IMG/VR virus record: IMGVR_UViG_3300009428_004071 | Location: 1-26,619 of that record | Origin: a virus | Reading direction: 5' to 3' (one strand) | Length of the DNA: 26,619 nt | In this document: positions 14,315 to 21,662 of the stretch, one piece after another | Layout: each line of letters opens with the position of its first letter | Position numbering within the stretch: position 1 is the stretch's first letter | Notes under the pieces: generated by a model | What the model saw: the letters and a program-made list of their open reading frames with translations, nothing else | Database searches by the model: none | What the model was told of the DNA's origin: nothing | Made by a program: the position numbers and the translations under genes

Positions 14315-14840
14315 CTGGTTAACCATACTGGCCGAGCAAGCAAGTGCTCATGGTCAAGAAGGGGTTGCAAAGGTGCTAGGTATCAGCAAAACCGTCGTTT
14401 GTCAGCTAATCAACGGTAAGTATGCGGCTCAAGGCGGCAACATGGAACGCATGCAAAAGTTGGTCGAGGGGGCATACATGAACCACGTCGTGTTATGTCC
14501 AATATTGGGTAAAATCCCCTTGCATGAATGCGACAAACATCAATGCAATAAATCAACCAGTAACCCAATTCGTCTGCGTTTGTATCGAGCTTGTCGCAGT
14601 GGCTGCACCCACTCCAACTTATCTGCCAAGCATCAATTTAAGCGCATTAGCGTCACCCAAATAGAAAGCCGAATTACGCAGTATTCGGCCGAGGCAACCT
14701 ACAGCCGATTAGAGCGTCAATCCATAACCGACAACGGCGGTCATAAGCAATTATGCGAACTGCTCAAGCAAGAGTTAATCGCACTCGCTTACCGATACAA
14801 CCGCCTTTTAGAACAACATTCAACCCCACAACAGGAGTAG
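14307..14840 (+). CDS. XRE/Cro-like HTH protein with Cys/His-rich centre
   Basis: The N terminus (about residues 15-48: GVAKVLGISKTVVCQLINGK) is a clear helix-turn-helix, as used by Cro/LacI-type DNA-binding proteins. A middle part follows with Cys and His residues (CPILGKIPLHECDKHQC, and later CRSGCTH) that could bind metal. The C terminus is helical (QLCELLKQELIALAYRYN). At 177 residues it is longer than a simple Cro. It overlaps the preceding gene and has GGAGAAACACC before its ATG. A regulator of early or middle transcription is plausible but unproven. Confidence 0.75.
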   Translation: MSNWLTILAEQASAHGQEGVAKVLGISKTVVCQLINGKYAAQGGNMERMQKLVEGAYMNHVVLCPILGKIPLHECDKHQCNKSTSNPIRLRLYRACRSGCTHSNLSAKHQFKRISVTQIESRITQYSAEATYSRLERQSITDNGGHKQLCELLKQELIALAYRYNRLLEQHSTPQQE

Positions 14841-14845
14841 CCGTC

Positions 14846-15064
14846 ATGCCATACCCACTCAAAACATTCGACGTTATCAGCGCGCTACGGTTACGCGGCA
14901 TGCATGTGCTTGGCCGTAAGGCCAACGTGGTGCATATCGCAAATCCAAGTACCGACTTTAAAACTAAAGCGGTTGAAATCATCGAAAACATTAAAGGCAT
15001 TCGCCGCCGCAGCTGCGCAGTGCAATTTCATGGCGTCACAGTGCGCTGGAACGAGGACCAATAA
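14846..15064 (+). CDS. Small early phage protein, unknown
   Basis: 72 residues starting at ATG 14846 with CAGGAG just upstream. The frame is open further upstream, to 14753, but that part overlaps the previous gene and has no ribosome-binding site. The protein is basic in the middle and ends in a beta-rich segment (CAVQFHGVTVRW). I see no known motif. The next gene begins one base after its stop. Confidence 0.65.
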   Translation: MPYPLKTFDVISALRLRGMHVLGRKANVVHIANPSTDFKTKAVEIIENIKGIRRRSCAVQFHGVTVRWNEDQ

Positions 15065-15065
15065 C

Positions 15066-15692
15066 ATGAACAATCAAACTCAAACAAGCATTATCCCAAC
15101 AGGCTACCGCCAAAATGCCAAAGGCGATTTAGTGCCAGAAGAGCGCATCAAAGCCGTCGATAAAATCCGCGACGAAGTAGTTAACAATGTGGTGTCCGCA
15201 GCCAAATCACTACGCCAGGCCATGCTCGAATTTAAGCTGTCAACCATGGGGCAAATTGCCGACTTTGTCGATTTATCTGCAGAAGAATACGGCGTTAAAT
15301 ACGGCGGCAATAAAGGCAATGTCTTGCTCACCAGTTTCGACGGCAAATATCAAGTGCGTCGTGCAGTGGGTGAACACCGTGTATTTGATGAACGGATTCA
15401 AACCGCAAAATCACTCATTGATGACTGTATCAAACGTTGGAGTGGTGGCGCCGACACACGCCTCATGGCCATGGTTGAACACGCTTTTCGAGTAAATCAA
15501 CAGGGCCGTATCGACGTAAACCAGGTGCTTAGCTTGCGTCAGCTAGACATCGACGATGCAAAGTGGAAACAAGCCATGGATGCCATTGCCGACGCCATTC
15601 AAGTGACTGGCACTAGCGAGTACCTGCGCTTGTACGAACGCCAAGCGAATGGCAAATACACCCAATTACCCCTCGATATCAGCTCGCTGTAA
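15066..15692 (+). CDS. DUF3164 family Mu-like phage protein
   Basis: 208 residues from ATG 15066; the frame extends upstream, but that part overlaps the preceding gene. The sequence matches the DUF3164 family of Mu-like phages: an N-terminal GYRQNAKGDLVPEE, a central YGVKYGGNKGNVLLTSFDGK and the segment SLIDDCIKRWSGGADTRL. The family is a constant part of the early operon between MuB and GemA. Its biochemical role is not established. The gene sits one base after the preceding stop, in the same operon. Confidence 0.85.
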   Translation: MNNQTQTSIIPTGYRQNAKGDLVPEERIKAVDKIRDEVVNNVVSAAKSLRQAMLEFKLSTMGQIADFVDLSAEEYGVKYGGNKGNVLLTSFDGKYQVRRAVGEHRVFDERIQTAKSLIDDCIKRWSGGADTRLMAMVEHAFRVNQQGRIDVNQVLSLRQLDIDDAKWKQAMDAIADAIQVTGTSEYLRLYERQANGKYTQLPLDISSL

Positions 15693-15701
15693 GGAACGGC
15701 C

Positions 15702-15998
15702 ATGACCTCACATATCACTGCATTACTTAACGACAACCAAGTCAGGCTTGACCGTGTCGCATTCAAACTGCGTTTAGGTGAATTACTCGACGCAGATGTT
15801 GAATCACTCAGACAAACCTTGAGTACCACCGCAATCGATACCCCGCATTTAACCCTGCAACTTTGCGCCGCAATGCTGCATGAACTCAGGGGCTTTAAAT
15901 CGGCATCAATGTGCGACAATCGCAAAGTGGTGTTTTATGCCTGCAAACGTGCGCTTGATGTGCTCGAACAAGACACTATTTTATCAGCCCAAAACTAA
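15702..15998 (+). CDS. Small helical early protein, unknown
   Basis: 98 residues, mostly helical, with two Cys in the C-terminal half. No family recognised. AAGGA lies seven bases before the ATG, and the gene follows DUF3164 by nine bases. It is the last gene before the hairpin pair at 16010-16097, so it may close an early transcription unit. Confidence 0.65.
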   Translation: MTSHITALLNDNQVRLDRVAFKLRLGELLDADVESLRQTLSTTAIDTPHLTLQLCAAMLHELRGFKSASMCDNRKVVFYACKRALDVLEQDTILSAQN

Positions 15999-16009
15999 CA
16001 ATCCGCGAG

Positions 16010-16097
16010 ACACAGGCGGCAGTGCCGTCTGTGTTTATTCAGTGTCGTTACTGGATTTTTATTAACAAGACTGACGCGCAGCTAAGCGTCATTTTTT
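16010..16097 (+). terminator. Two hairpins before gemA
   Basis: ACACAGGCGGCA (16010-16021) and TGCCGTCTGTGT (16023-16034) form a 12-bp arm pair with one G-T, separated by one base, so the real loop is slightly larger. A second, weaker stem, GACGC (16073-16077) with GCGTC (16086-16090), runs into ATTTTTT. Together they could end or attenuate the early transcript. Confidence 0.45.
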
Positions 16098-16120
16098 AAC
16101 GATGATGAGGAGCACACCAC

Positions 16121-16729
16121 ATGAATGCATTACCCGACGACACAGCAACACTATTACGCAGTAAGAACCGCTTAAAAACCTTAATTCATGTCGCCAAAGG
16201 CCAATTAGGGTTAGAGGATGATATCTATCGCGCCATGCTAAAGCATGCCACCGGTAAAGACTCGCTGCGGATCATGAGTCTATCGCAGTTAGAAATGGCC
16301 CTAAGCGCATTTAAACAAAAAGGGTTTATCACAAAAAAATCGACGTTAAACAAGCATAAAACCCCAGTTAAACGCCGGTTAAGTCAGCCATCAGGGCGCA
16401 GTAAAGTGGCCATTATCGATAAAATTGTCGCGATATGGATCACCATGAGCCACCACATGATCATCCGCGACAGCAGCGAAGCGGCATTAGATGCTTATGT
16501 GCGCCGCATGACCTTACGTCGCCATGGCGAAGGGGTTGATAGCGTGCGCTGGCTCGACCAAGACATGGGCTATCAAGTACTCGAAAGCCTTAAAAATTGG
16601 CATAAACGTGAACTCACAGCACGCATAGTTGCCCGTGGTGAAACGCCGGTAAAAGGCGCCTCACGTCATGCCGCCAGTTACCAAGCCATATTAGAGCAGT
16701 ACCAAAGCATTGGCAGGGCTTGTAAATGA
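16121..16729 (+). CDS. gemA: GemA-type phage regulatory protein
   Basis: A 202-residue member of the Mu GemA family (DUF1018). The N-terminal half has LKTLIHVAKGQLGLEDDIYR and LSQLEMALSAFKQKGF. The C-terminal half has KIVAIWITMSHHMIIRDSSE and the RRHGEGVDSVRWLD segment typical of the family. In Mu, GemA affects expression of host genes and DNA gyrase-related functions. GATGAGGAG precedes the ATG. Mor follows closely, as in Mu. Confidence 0.9.
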   Translation: MNALPDDTATLLRSKNRLKTLIHVAKGQLGLEDDIYRAMLKHATGKDSLRIMSLSQLEMALSAFKQKGFITKKSTLNKHKTPVKRRLSQPSGRSKVAIIDKIVAIWITMSHHMIIRDSSEAALDAYVRRMTLRRHGEGVDSVRWLDQDMGYQVLESLKNWHKRELTARIVARGETPVKGASRHAASYQAILEQYQSIGRACK

Positions 16730-16783
16730 GTCGTTTATCACCTTTACTTACATGGCATGTTAATGCCAAAGGATGGCAAACAC

Positions 16784-17236
16784 ATGAATAATTCATCACT
16801 TCAACATAGCCAATGGGACAAGCAAATGGACTTGTTAAATACCGAAGCGGCAGAGCTAGAGCAAGCACTAGAAACCTTGCAAACGCTAAAACCAGACGAG
16901 CGTGAAGACTTCATCAAGCGCTGGCCTTCAACCTTACAAAGCTTATGTGAGCTAATGCGCATCACCCTTGAGGGCAACAAAGTGCCCAACTCAGTAGCAG
17001 TTAGCGAGGCACTAGCCACCACCCTAAGTACCTATTTAGGTGGCCGTGATATGTATATCCCTAATGGCGAACGCCTTAAAGATGCGCTGCGTGATATTCG
17101 TATATGGCGTGAGTTTAAAGGCAACAATTTAGAAGTGCTTGCTAGAGATTACGGCCTAACAGAGCGTCGAGTCAGTCAGATCATTGCCGAGCAGAGGGCG
17201 GCATTTGTGGCGAGGAAGCAGAGAAGGTTATTTTGA
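16784..17236 (+). CDS. mor: Mor-family middle transcription activator
   Basis: A 150-residue protein whose C-terminal half matches the Mor/C activator fold: YLGGRDMYIPNGERLKDALR, then IWREFKGNNLEVLARDYGLT, then a helix-turn-helix ending RRVSQIIAEQR. Mor dimers bind upstream of the middle promoter and recruit host RNA polymerase. I prefer ATG 16784 (AAAGGA ten bases before) to the in-frame ATG 16757, which has no ribosome-binding site. It is the last early gene; the cargo pair begins about 150 bases later. Confidence 0.9.
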   Translation: MNNSSLQHSQWDKQMDLLNTEAAELEQALETLQTLKPDEREDFIKRWPSTLQSLCELMRITLEGNKVPNSVAVSEALATTLSTYLGGRDMYIPNGERLKDALRDIRIWREFKGNNLEVLARDYGLTERRVSQIIAEQRAAFVARKQRRLF

Positions 17237-17288
17237 ATGCTGTAATGTTTACCTGATTTAAAGTTCATAGTCATTTTTAACGTGATTT

Positions 17289-17318
17289 TTGACAAAAAAG
17301 CCAAAAACTTTGTTTTAT
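17289..17318 (+). promoter_or_regulatory. Promoter for the RloAB-like cargo pair
   Basis: TTGACA (17289-17294), an 18-base spacer and TTTTAT (17313-17318) lie in an AT-rich gap of about 150 bases before the ATPase gene. A second candidate, TTGTTT (17310-17315) with TATTAT (17334-17339), overlaps it. Either would express the cargo without phage activators, as is typical for morons. A Mor-dependent promoter in the same gap cannot be excluded. Confidence 0.5.
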
Positions 17319-17384
17319 TGTCATTTTTGCTGCTATTATCAACCAGAATCATGAACATTCATTGATGTTACAAAGGACTAAAGA

Positions 17385-18647
17385 ATGTTAATCGAATTTA
17401 GCGTAGCAAATTTCAAATCAATCAAAACTGAGCAAAAATTAACGCTAACTAAAACAAAATCGAATGAGTTAGAAGAATCCAACACATTCGAATCTGGTGG
17501 ATATAATTTATTAAAGTCAGTTGTTATCTATGGTGCTAATGCTGCAGGAAAGTCTAATTTTATAAAGGCATTAGCAGAGATGAGGCATCTCATTCTAAGC
17601 TCTTCAAAGATGAACTCTGGAGATATGTTAGACATGACTCCTTATAAGCTAAGTGATGATACGATTAGTAAACCATCAGAGTTTGAAGTTATCTTTATTG
17701 CAGCTGACGGTGTTCGTTATCAATATGGTTTCACAGCAACTGCTTTAAGAATCCATGAAGAATGGTTATATGCATTTCCAAAAGGAAGACCCCAGAAATG
17801 GTTCACTCGTTACTTTGATGTGGAAACTGGTGAATATCATTGGGATATGGGAGCTGCTTTATTCGGAGAAAAAGCCGTTTGGCAGCGTTCTACAAAAGAA
17901 AACTCTTTATTTCTAAGTACTGCTGTGCAGCTTAACAGTAAACAGCTAACTCCAATTTTTGAGTGGTTCAGCGATAAATTAAAATTAGCTGTTAATGGTC
18001 ATTGGGGGCCAACACTGACCACAAAACTTTGTGAAGAAAAAGACAAAAATAAAATTTTGTCAATTATGCAGGCTGCTGATTTAGATATTGTAGACTTGCA
18101 AGTTGAGACAAAAACATTTGATATTAATAACCTTCCTAAAGATATCCCAAGTGATTTTAGACAAGTATTAATAAATGAACTTCGAGATCAATCTGTTTCG
18201 GAGGTTTTCACGATAAAGAAAAATGAAGATGGAAATTTGATTCGTTTTGATCTCGAGAATGATGAATCTGAAGGTACTCAGAAGTTATTTTCGCTTGCTG
18301 GGCCATGGATTACTAGTCTAAATCGCGGGCATATTCTTTTTATTGATGAATTACATTTAAACTTGCATCCTAAGCTTGTTGAGTTTTTAGTTAGTATGTT
18401 TCATGATCCTAATTTGAATAAAAACAATGCGCAATTAATCTTTACGACTCATGATACAACTATCTTAAGTCAAGACTTTTTCAGACGAGATCAAGTGTGG
18501 TTCTGTGAGAAAGAGGATGGATATTCTACAAAGTTATACCCATTGACAGACTTTAACCCTAGAAAAGGTAGGGAGAACTTAGAAGCTTCTTACCTCGATG
18601 GGAAATATGGAGGCTTGCCATATATTAATAAAATAAAAAGGTTATAG
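17385..18647 (+). CDS. AAA15-type ATPase, RloA/AbiL-like
   Basis: 420-residue ABC/SMC-like ATPase of the AAA15 group. The N terminus is LIEFSVANFKSI, and Walker A is GANAAGKSN (50-58). A long insertion follows, then Walker B in ILFIDELHLNLHPKL (about 315-330) and the switch His in FTTHDTTILS. This architecture occurs in RloA, AbiLi and AriA of PARIS, each paired with a TOPRIM or nuclease partner and mostly linked to phage defence. The partner here is an RloB-like gene two bases downstream, which favours an RloAB/AbiL-type system over PARIS. AAGGA lies before the ATG. The AT-rich composition contrasts with the phage genes on both sides, so it is acquired cargo. Confidence 0.87.
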   Translation: MLIEFSVANFKSIKTEQKLTLTKTKSNELEESNTFESGGYNLLKSVVIYGANAAGKSNFIKALAEMRHLILSSSKMNSGDMLDMTPYKLSDDTISKPSEFEVIFIAADGVRYQYGFTATALRIHEEWLYAFPKGRPQKWFTRYFDVETGEYHWDMGAALFGEKAVWQRSTKENSLFLSTAVQLNSKQLTPIFEWFSDKLKLAVNGHWGPTLTTKLCEEKDKNKILSIMQAADLDIVDLQVETKTFDINNLPKDIPSDFRQVLINELRDQSVSEVFTIKKNEDGNLIRFDLENDESEGTQKLFSLAGPWITSLNRGHILFIDELHLNLHPKLVEFLVSMFHDPNLNKNNAQLIFTTHDTTILSQDFFRRDQVWFCEKEDGYSTKLYPLTDFNPRKGRENLEASYLDGKYGGLPYINKIKRL

Positions 18648-18649
18648 TT

Positions 18650-19357
18650 ATGGGTCAGGATAATCTTCATCACCGCAGAAGAGCCAAAACTAAATCAGCT
18701 CTTGCTCGTGGAGATGCAAAACGACAGCCGTATAAAAAAGTCTTAATTGTATGTGAAGGAAGTAAGACTGAATTATTTTATTTTCAAGATCTTGTTGCTT
18801 TTTATAAGCTAAGTACAGCAAATGTTAAAGTTATAGATAACGATGAAACTTGCCCCTTAAGAATCTTTAAATTTGCTAAAGATTTTGCTAAAAAAGAAAA
18901 GAAAAAAGGTTCGCCGTTTGACCTCATATATTGTGTATTTGATAAGGATACACATGTGCATTTTAATAAAGCTATAGAGGAAATACAAAAACAACCGAAA
19001 TTGCCTTTATACCATGCGGTCACATCAATACCTTCTTTTGAATATTGGCTGTTATTACATTTTAAAATATCAACAAAACCATATAGTAGAACACACAAAA
19101 AAAGTATTGGTGATTTAGTCTTAAGTGATTTGAAGAAAGAATATAAGGCATATGAAAAAGCGAGTAAAAACACTTTTGCCGAATTATTCCCCAAGCTAGA
19201 ACTAGCGCTTTCTAATGCTAAAAGATGTCGAGAAATTGTAGAGAAAGATCAAACAGATAATCCTAGTACTTCAGTTGATTTGATGGTGGCCACATTACGA
19301 GATATCAAAAATCCACCCAAACCCAAACCCAAACCTGAAATCCTTCATATCCGCTAA
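18650..19357 (+). CDS. RloB-like TOPRIM-fold protein, partner of the ATPase
   Basis: 235 residues. A basic N terminus precedes VLIVCEGSKTELFYF (31-45), the TOPRIM Glu motif with Glu36. CVFDKDTH (95-102) gives the acidic DxD-type motif, and SIPSFEYWLLLHF (about 122-134) is a strong family hallmark of RloB/AbiLii. TOPRIM-fold partners of AAA15 ATPases are probable nucleases that act once phage is sensed. The C terminus ends in Lys-Pro repeats (PKPKPKP). It starts two bases after the ATPase stop, so the pair is one operon, closed by a strong terminator. Nuclease activity is inferred from the motifs. Confidence 0.85.
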   Translation: MGQDNLHHRRRAKTKSALARGDAKRQPYKKVLIVCEGSKTELFYFQDLVAFYKLSTANVKVIDNDETCPLRIFKFAKDFAKKEKKKGSPFDLIYCVFDKDTHVHFNKAIEEIQKQPKLPLYHAVTSIPSFEYWLLLHFKISTKPYSRTHKKSIGDLVLSDLKKEYKAYEKASKNTFAELFPKLELALSNAKRCREIVEKDQTDNPSTSVDLMVATLRDIKNPPKPKPKPEILHIR

Positions 19358-19365
19358 AAAAACCT

Positions 19366-19407
19366 AAACCGAGATAATGACATTACGTTCATTATCTCGG
19401 TTTTTTT
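19366..19407 (+). terminator. Strong terminator closing the RloAB-like unit
   Basis: AAACCGAGATAATGA (19366-19380) pairs with TCATTATCTCGGTTT (19389-19403) around an 8-base loop, followed by T to 19407. An A-run on the other side makes it potentially bidirectional. It would insulate the lysis genes from cargo transcription, yet the lysozyme ATG begins at the very next base. Confidence 0.88.
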
Positions 19408-19923
19408 ATGCCTGCACATAACGATTATCCATCCGAAAATTTCAATAGCGACTTTACAGATTTAGCCGCTGCAGCTGTCACTTTACTTGCCGATGAAGAA
19501 GGCTTTCGCCCTAAACCTTACCTTTGCAGTGAAGGTTTTCCGACTGTCGGCTATGGCCAACGTATCGGTGCTAAAAATCAGCCGTTAATTGCCTACCAAT
19601 TCTCATTGCCAGAAGTTGTTGCTAGGCGTTGGTTAGCGGTTAGTGTTGCCACACTGATTAATGATGTTAGTCAGCACCCCAAAATAGAAGTGGCTTTTTA
19701 TCGTTGTAACTTAGCCCGTCAAACTGTGCTGATATCGATGGCATACCAGCTTGGTGTGAATGGCCTAGTTGGTTTTAAAAACATGTTAACGGCCATTAAA
19801 GATGAACACTGGAAAGCAGCTGAAGCACATGCACTAGACAGTTTATGGGCAAGAATGCAAACGCCTAGCCGTGCATTACGTCATGCGCGCGTGCTTGCTA
19901 CTGGCAAGATGGATGCAAACTAA
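19408..19923 (+). CDS. GH24 phage lysozyme (endolysin), Cys-type catalytic triad
   Basis: 171 residues. The muramidase motif is EGFRPKPYLCSEGFPTVGYG: Glu31, then eight residues to Cys40, then five to Thr46. That fits the Glu-8-Asp/Cys-5-Thr rule of T4/P21-type lysozymes, with Cys in the Asp position. It cuts the glycan strands of peptidoglycan for host lysis. No signal peptide or signal anchor is visible, so release would need the holin encoded two genes later. ATG 19408 follows the terminator T-run directly and no Shine-Dalgarno is visible; no other in-frame start was found. Insertion of the cargo may have removed its original leader. The next gene overlaps its stop (TAATG). Confidence 0.9.
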   Translation: MPAHNDYPSENFNSDFTDLAAAAVTLLADEEGFRPKPYLCSEGFPTVGYGQRIGAKNQPLIAYQFSLPEVVARRWLAVSVATLINDVSQHPKIEVAFYRCNLARQTVLISMAYQLGVNGLVGFKNMLTAIKDEHWKAAEAHALDSLWARMQTPSRALRHARVLATGKMDAN

Positions 19924-20216
19924 TGGCCTTCATTAACCATCATCAAGCCAAAAGTGCAGTTAACCATTCCCCCATTGCGAGTTCAGGCCCCAAGCGCATT
20001 AAAAACCGTGTTCACCGTCAATGCGCCAAAGATGGTTTTGAGGCGCGTATTCGGGCAGAACTCGCGGCAAAACAGCCTAGTGATGTGGCAACGGTAGCGC
20101 CCTTATATAGCCATCATTCAACTCGTCAAAGCTATTTTAATCTGGGTTGGCAAGCAGTCACACTCACTCATGTATTACGTGCCAAAGCCCGCATTAACTC
20201 CAACGATAAAGGATAA
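19923..20216 (+). CDS. Small basic protein with an RMF/CrpP-like C-terminal motif
   Basis: 97 residues, very basic at the N terminus. The C-terminal part reads CAKDGFEARIRAE, then PLYSHHSTRQSYFNLGWQAV. That echoes ribosome modulation factor and CrpP-type small proteins (RGYQAG ... CPY ... RSQWLGGW): a small helix, a Pro, an Arg and a final GW. The match is short and by eye, so the family call is tentative. It lies between lysozyme and holin, is coupled to the lysozyme by a TAATG overlap, and precedes the holin by three bases. Confidence 0.6.
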   Translation: MAFINHHQAKSAVNHSPIASSGPKRIKNRVHRQCAKDGFEARIRAELAAKQPSDVATVAPLYSHHSTRQSYFNLGWQAVTLTHVLRAKARINSNDKG

Positions 20217-20219
20217 CTC

Positions 20220-20810
20220 ATGGACCCTATTACCCTTACGGCCATTGCCTCAACCTTGTTAAAAACAGGACCGGATTTAATCCGTAACCTGGGCAGTTTT
20301 TTTGATGACGACAAATCGAAAACGGCAAATAAAGTGGCTGATCTAGTCGATATTGCCAGCGGTAAATCCAACCCACAGCAAGCGTTAAACCAAGCGTTAA
20401 CGGCATTGTCACCGCAAGATTTAGTGCAATTAAAAACAGTCGCTGGCGAATGCGAAGTCGAACTGGCGCGCATTGAAGCCAAGCAAACGACAACGGTTCA
20501 CCAACAAACCCAAGCCACCATTCAGCACGGCGATGACAGCCAAGACCCTTACGTGCGCACCACTCGGCCACTTATGGCTAGATCGTCTGGCTATGTTACC
20601 GGCTTATACGTGTTGGGCATGGAAGGGCTAGCCGCGTTTGGCTATGGCAAAGGTGCTCAATGGGACCTAGCCATGATGATGCTTTCACCATTATTAACTT
20701 ACATGGGTCTGCGTGAAGTGGGTAAATGGCGCCAGGGCAAGTCAACTGGCACCGGCTTGCTGTCGAGTCTTGGCCAGTTAATCCCGCCAGCGTTTAAAAA
20801 AGGGGCCTAA
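20220..20810 (+). CDS. 3TM-type phage holin
   Basis: 196 residues. The N-terminal half is hydrophilic and helical (DPITLTAIASTLLKTGPDLI). The C-terminal half has the family core DPYVRTTRPLMARSSGY, followed by two hydrophobic helices (about residues 124-142 and 147-163). This matches the 3TM holin family of Mu-like phages and gene-transfer agents. It would open the inner membrane at the end of the lytic cycle so that the lysozyme can reach the cell wall. AAAGGA precedes the ATG. The next gene starts directly after its stop. Confidence 0.85.
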   Translation: MDPITLTAIASTLLKTGPDLIRNLGSFFDDDKSKTANKVADLVDIASGKSNPQQALNQALTALSPQDLVQLKTVAGECEVELARIEAKQTTTVHQQTQATIQHGDDSQDPYVRTTRPLMARSSGYVTGLYVLGMEGLAAFGYGKGAQWDLAMMMLSPLLTYMGLREVGKWRQGKSTGTGLLSSLGQLIPPAFKKGA

Positions 20811-21026
20811 ATGCAATTAGAAGACTGGGCAAGCAGTATGGAACAAAAGGAACGTGATGCCGCTGTGGCCCGTGCAAGGTCAAACAAAACCGAGCAAGGT
20901 AATGGCATCTGCCGTGGCTGCCTTGAACCCGTCGAAGCAGAGCGCAGTCATGCATTACGTTGTTTGAGCTGCCAGCAAGACTTTGAGCACCGACAGCGCA
21001 TCAAAACGGGAGGTCGGCGTGTTTGA
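20811..21026 (+). CDS. TraR/DksA-type C4 zinc-finger protein
   Basis: 71 residues with a zinc finger CRGC (about 34-37), 17 intervening residues and CLSC (55-58). This is the C-terminal module of TraR/DksA proteins, which bind the secondary channel of RNA polymerase. The short form lacks the full coiled coil of DksA; TraR itself is about this length. It is common in the lysis region of Mu-like phages. It begins right after the holin stop and overlaps the next gene by eight bases. Confidence 0.88.
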   Translation: MQLEDWASSMEQKERDAAVARARSNKTEQGNGICRGCLEPVEAERSHALRCLSCQQDFEHRQRIKTGGRRV

Positions 21027-21318
21027 TCTAATCAAAGAGTTTTGGGTGCAAATCTATGCAGTGATCTCATTGGTGTTACTTATCGCCAATTGGGCATTGG
21101 CGAAAACCTACGCCAAAACGGACTCAGTATCCATGCTCGAAAAGCGAGTCGATAAATTAGAGATCATTGCCGAGCACTCACCCAGTAAAGAAGACTTTCA
21201 CCAGTTAGATAAACGCATGGCCGAAGTTAACGGCCAGCTCACTGCCATCGCCCCACAACTTAAATCGCTGCAAAGCATGACCGAAATGCTCACCGAAAAC
21301 GAATTGCGTGGTAAATAG
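21019..21318 (+). CDS. DUF2730 family phage membrane protein
   Basis: 99 residues from GTG 21019, supported by GGGAGG seven bases upstream; a longer frame back to 20983 has no ribosome-binding site. One N-terminal membrane helix (FWVQIYAVISLVLLIANWAL) is followed by a coiled-coil-like region (SMLEKRVDKLEIIAE). This is the DUF2730 pattern found between holin and gp26-like genes in Mu-like phages. A role as spanin or lysis accessory has been suggested by position but is not shown. Confidence 0.85.
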   Translation: MFDLIKEFWVQIYAVISLVLLIANWALAKTYAKTDSVSMLEKRVDKLEIIAEHSPSKEDFHQLDKRMAEVNGQLTAIAPQLKSLQSMTEMLTENELRGK

Positions 21319-21363
21319 CCGCGCCAGTATTCACCAAGAGCGCCGTAAATAAAGGAACAACAA

Positions 21364-21660
21364 ATGTCGTTAGTTGATATTAAAAACGAGCATCAGCGCC
21401 GTTCAATTCTCAATGCCCTCAGTGCCATGGTCGGTTTTGGTGCCAACCATTCTATGGTGCGTGATACCTGTGCCAGCTTTGGGGTTGAAATGAGTAACGA
21501 CACCATCAAAACCCAGCTTTATTGGCTCGAAGAGCAGGGCTTAGTGAGCATTAAAACCCAAGGTAACTATCTTATTGCCGAGCTCAAATCACGTGGTCAA
21601 GACGTGGTTAATGGCCTCACGTTTGTGCCAGGCATTAAGCGTCCAAGTGCAGGGGATTAA
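21364..21660 (+). CDS. Mu gp26-like winged-helix phage protein
   Basis: 98 residues with a winged helix (KTQLYWLEEQGLVSIKTQGN) and the family ending GLTFVPGIKRPS. It corresponds to the Mu gp26 position, directly before DUF3486, and is present in most Mu-like phages (the VpaChn25_0724-type family as I recall it). Function is unknown, possibly linked to packaging. AAAGGAAC lies before the ATG, and the next gene starts two bases after its stop. Confidence 0.82.
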   Translation: MSLVDIKNEHQRRSILNALSAMVGFGANHSMVRDTCASFGVEMSNDTIKTQLYWLEEQGLVSIKTQGNYLIAELKSRGQDVVNGLTFVPGIKRPSAGD

Positions 21661-21662
21661 TC

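Noticed and set aside
17385-19357. PARIS (AriA/AriB) as identity of the cargo pair
   Set aside because: The second protein has RloB hallmarks (CEGSKTE plus FEYWLLLHF) in place of the AriB pattern as I know it.
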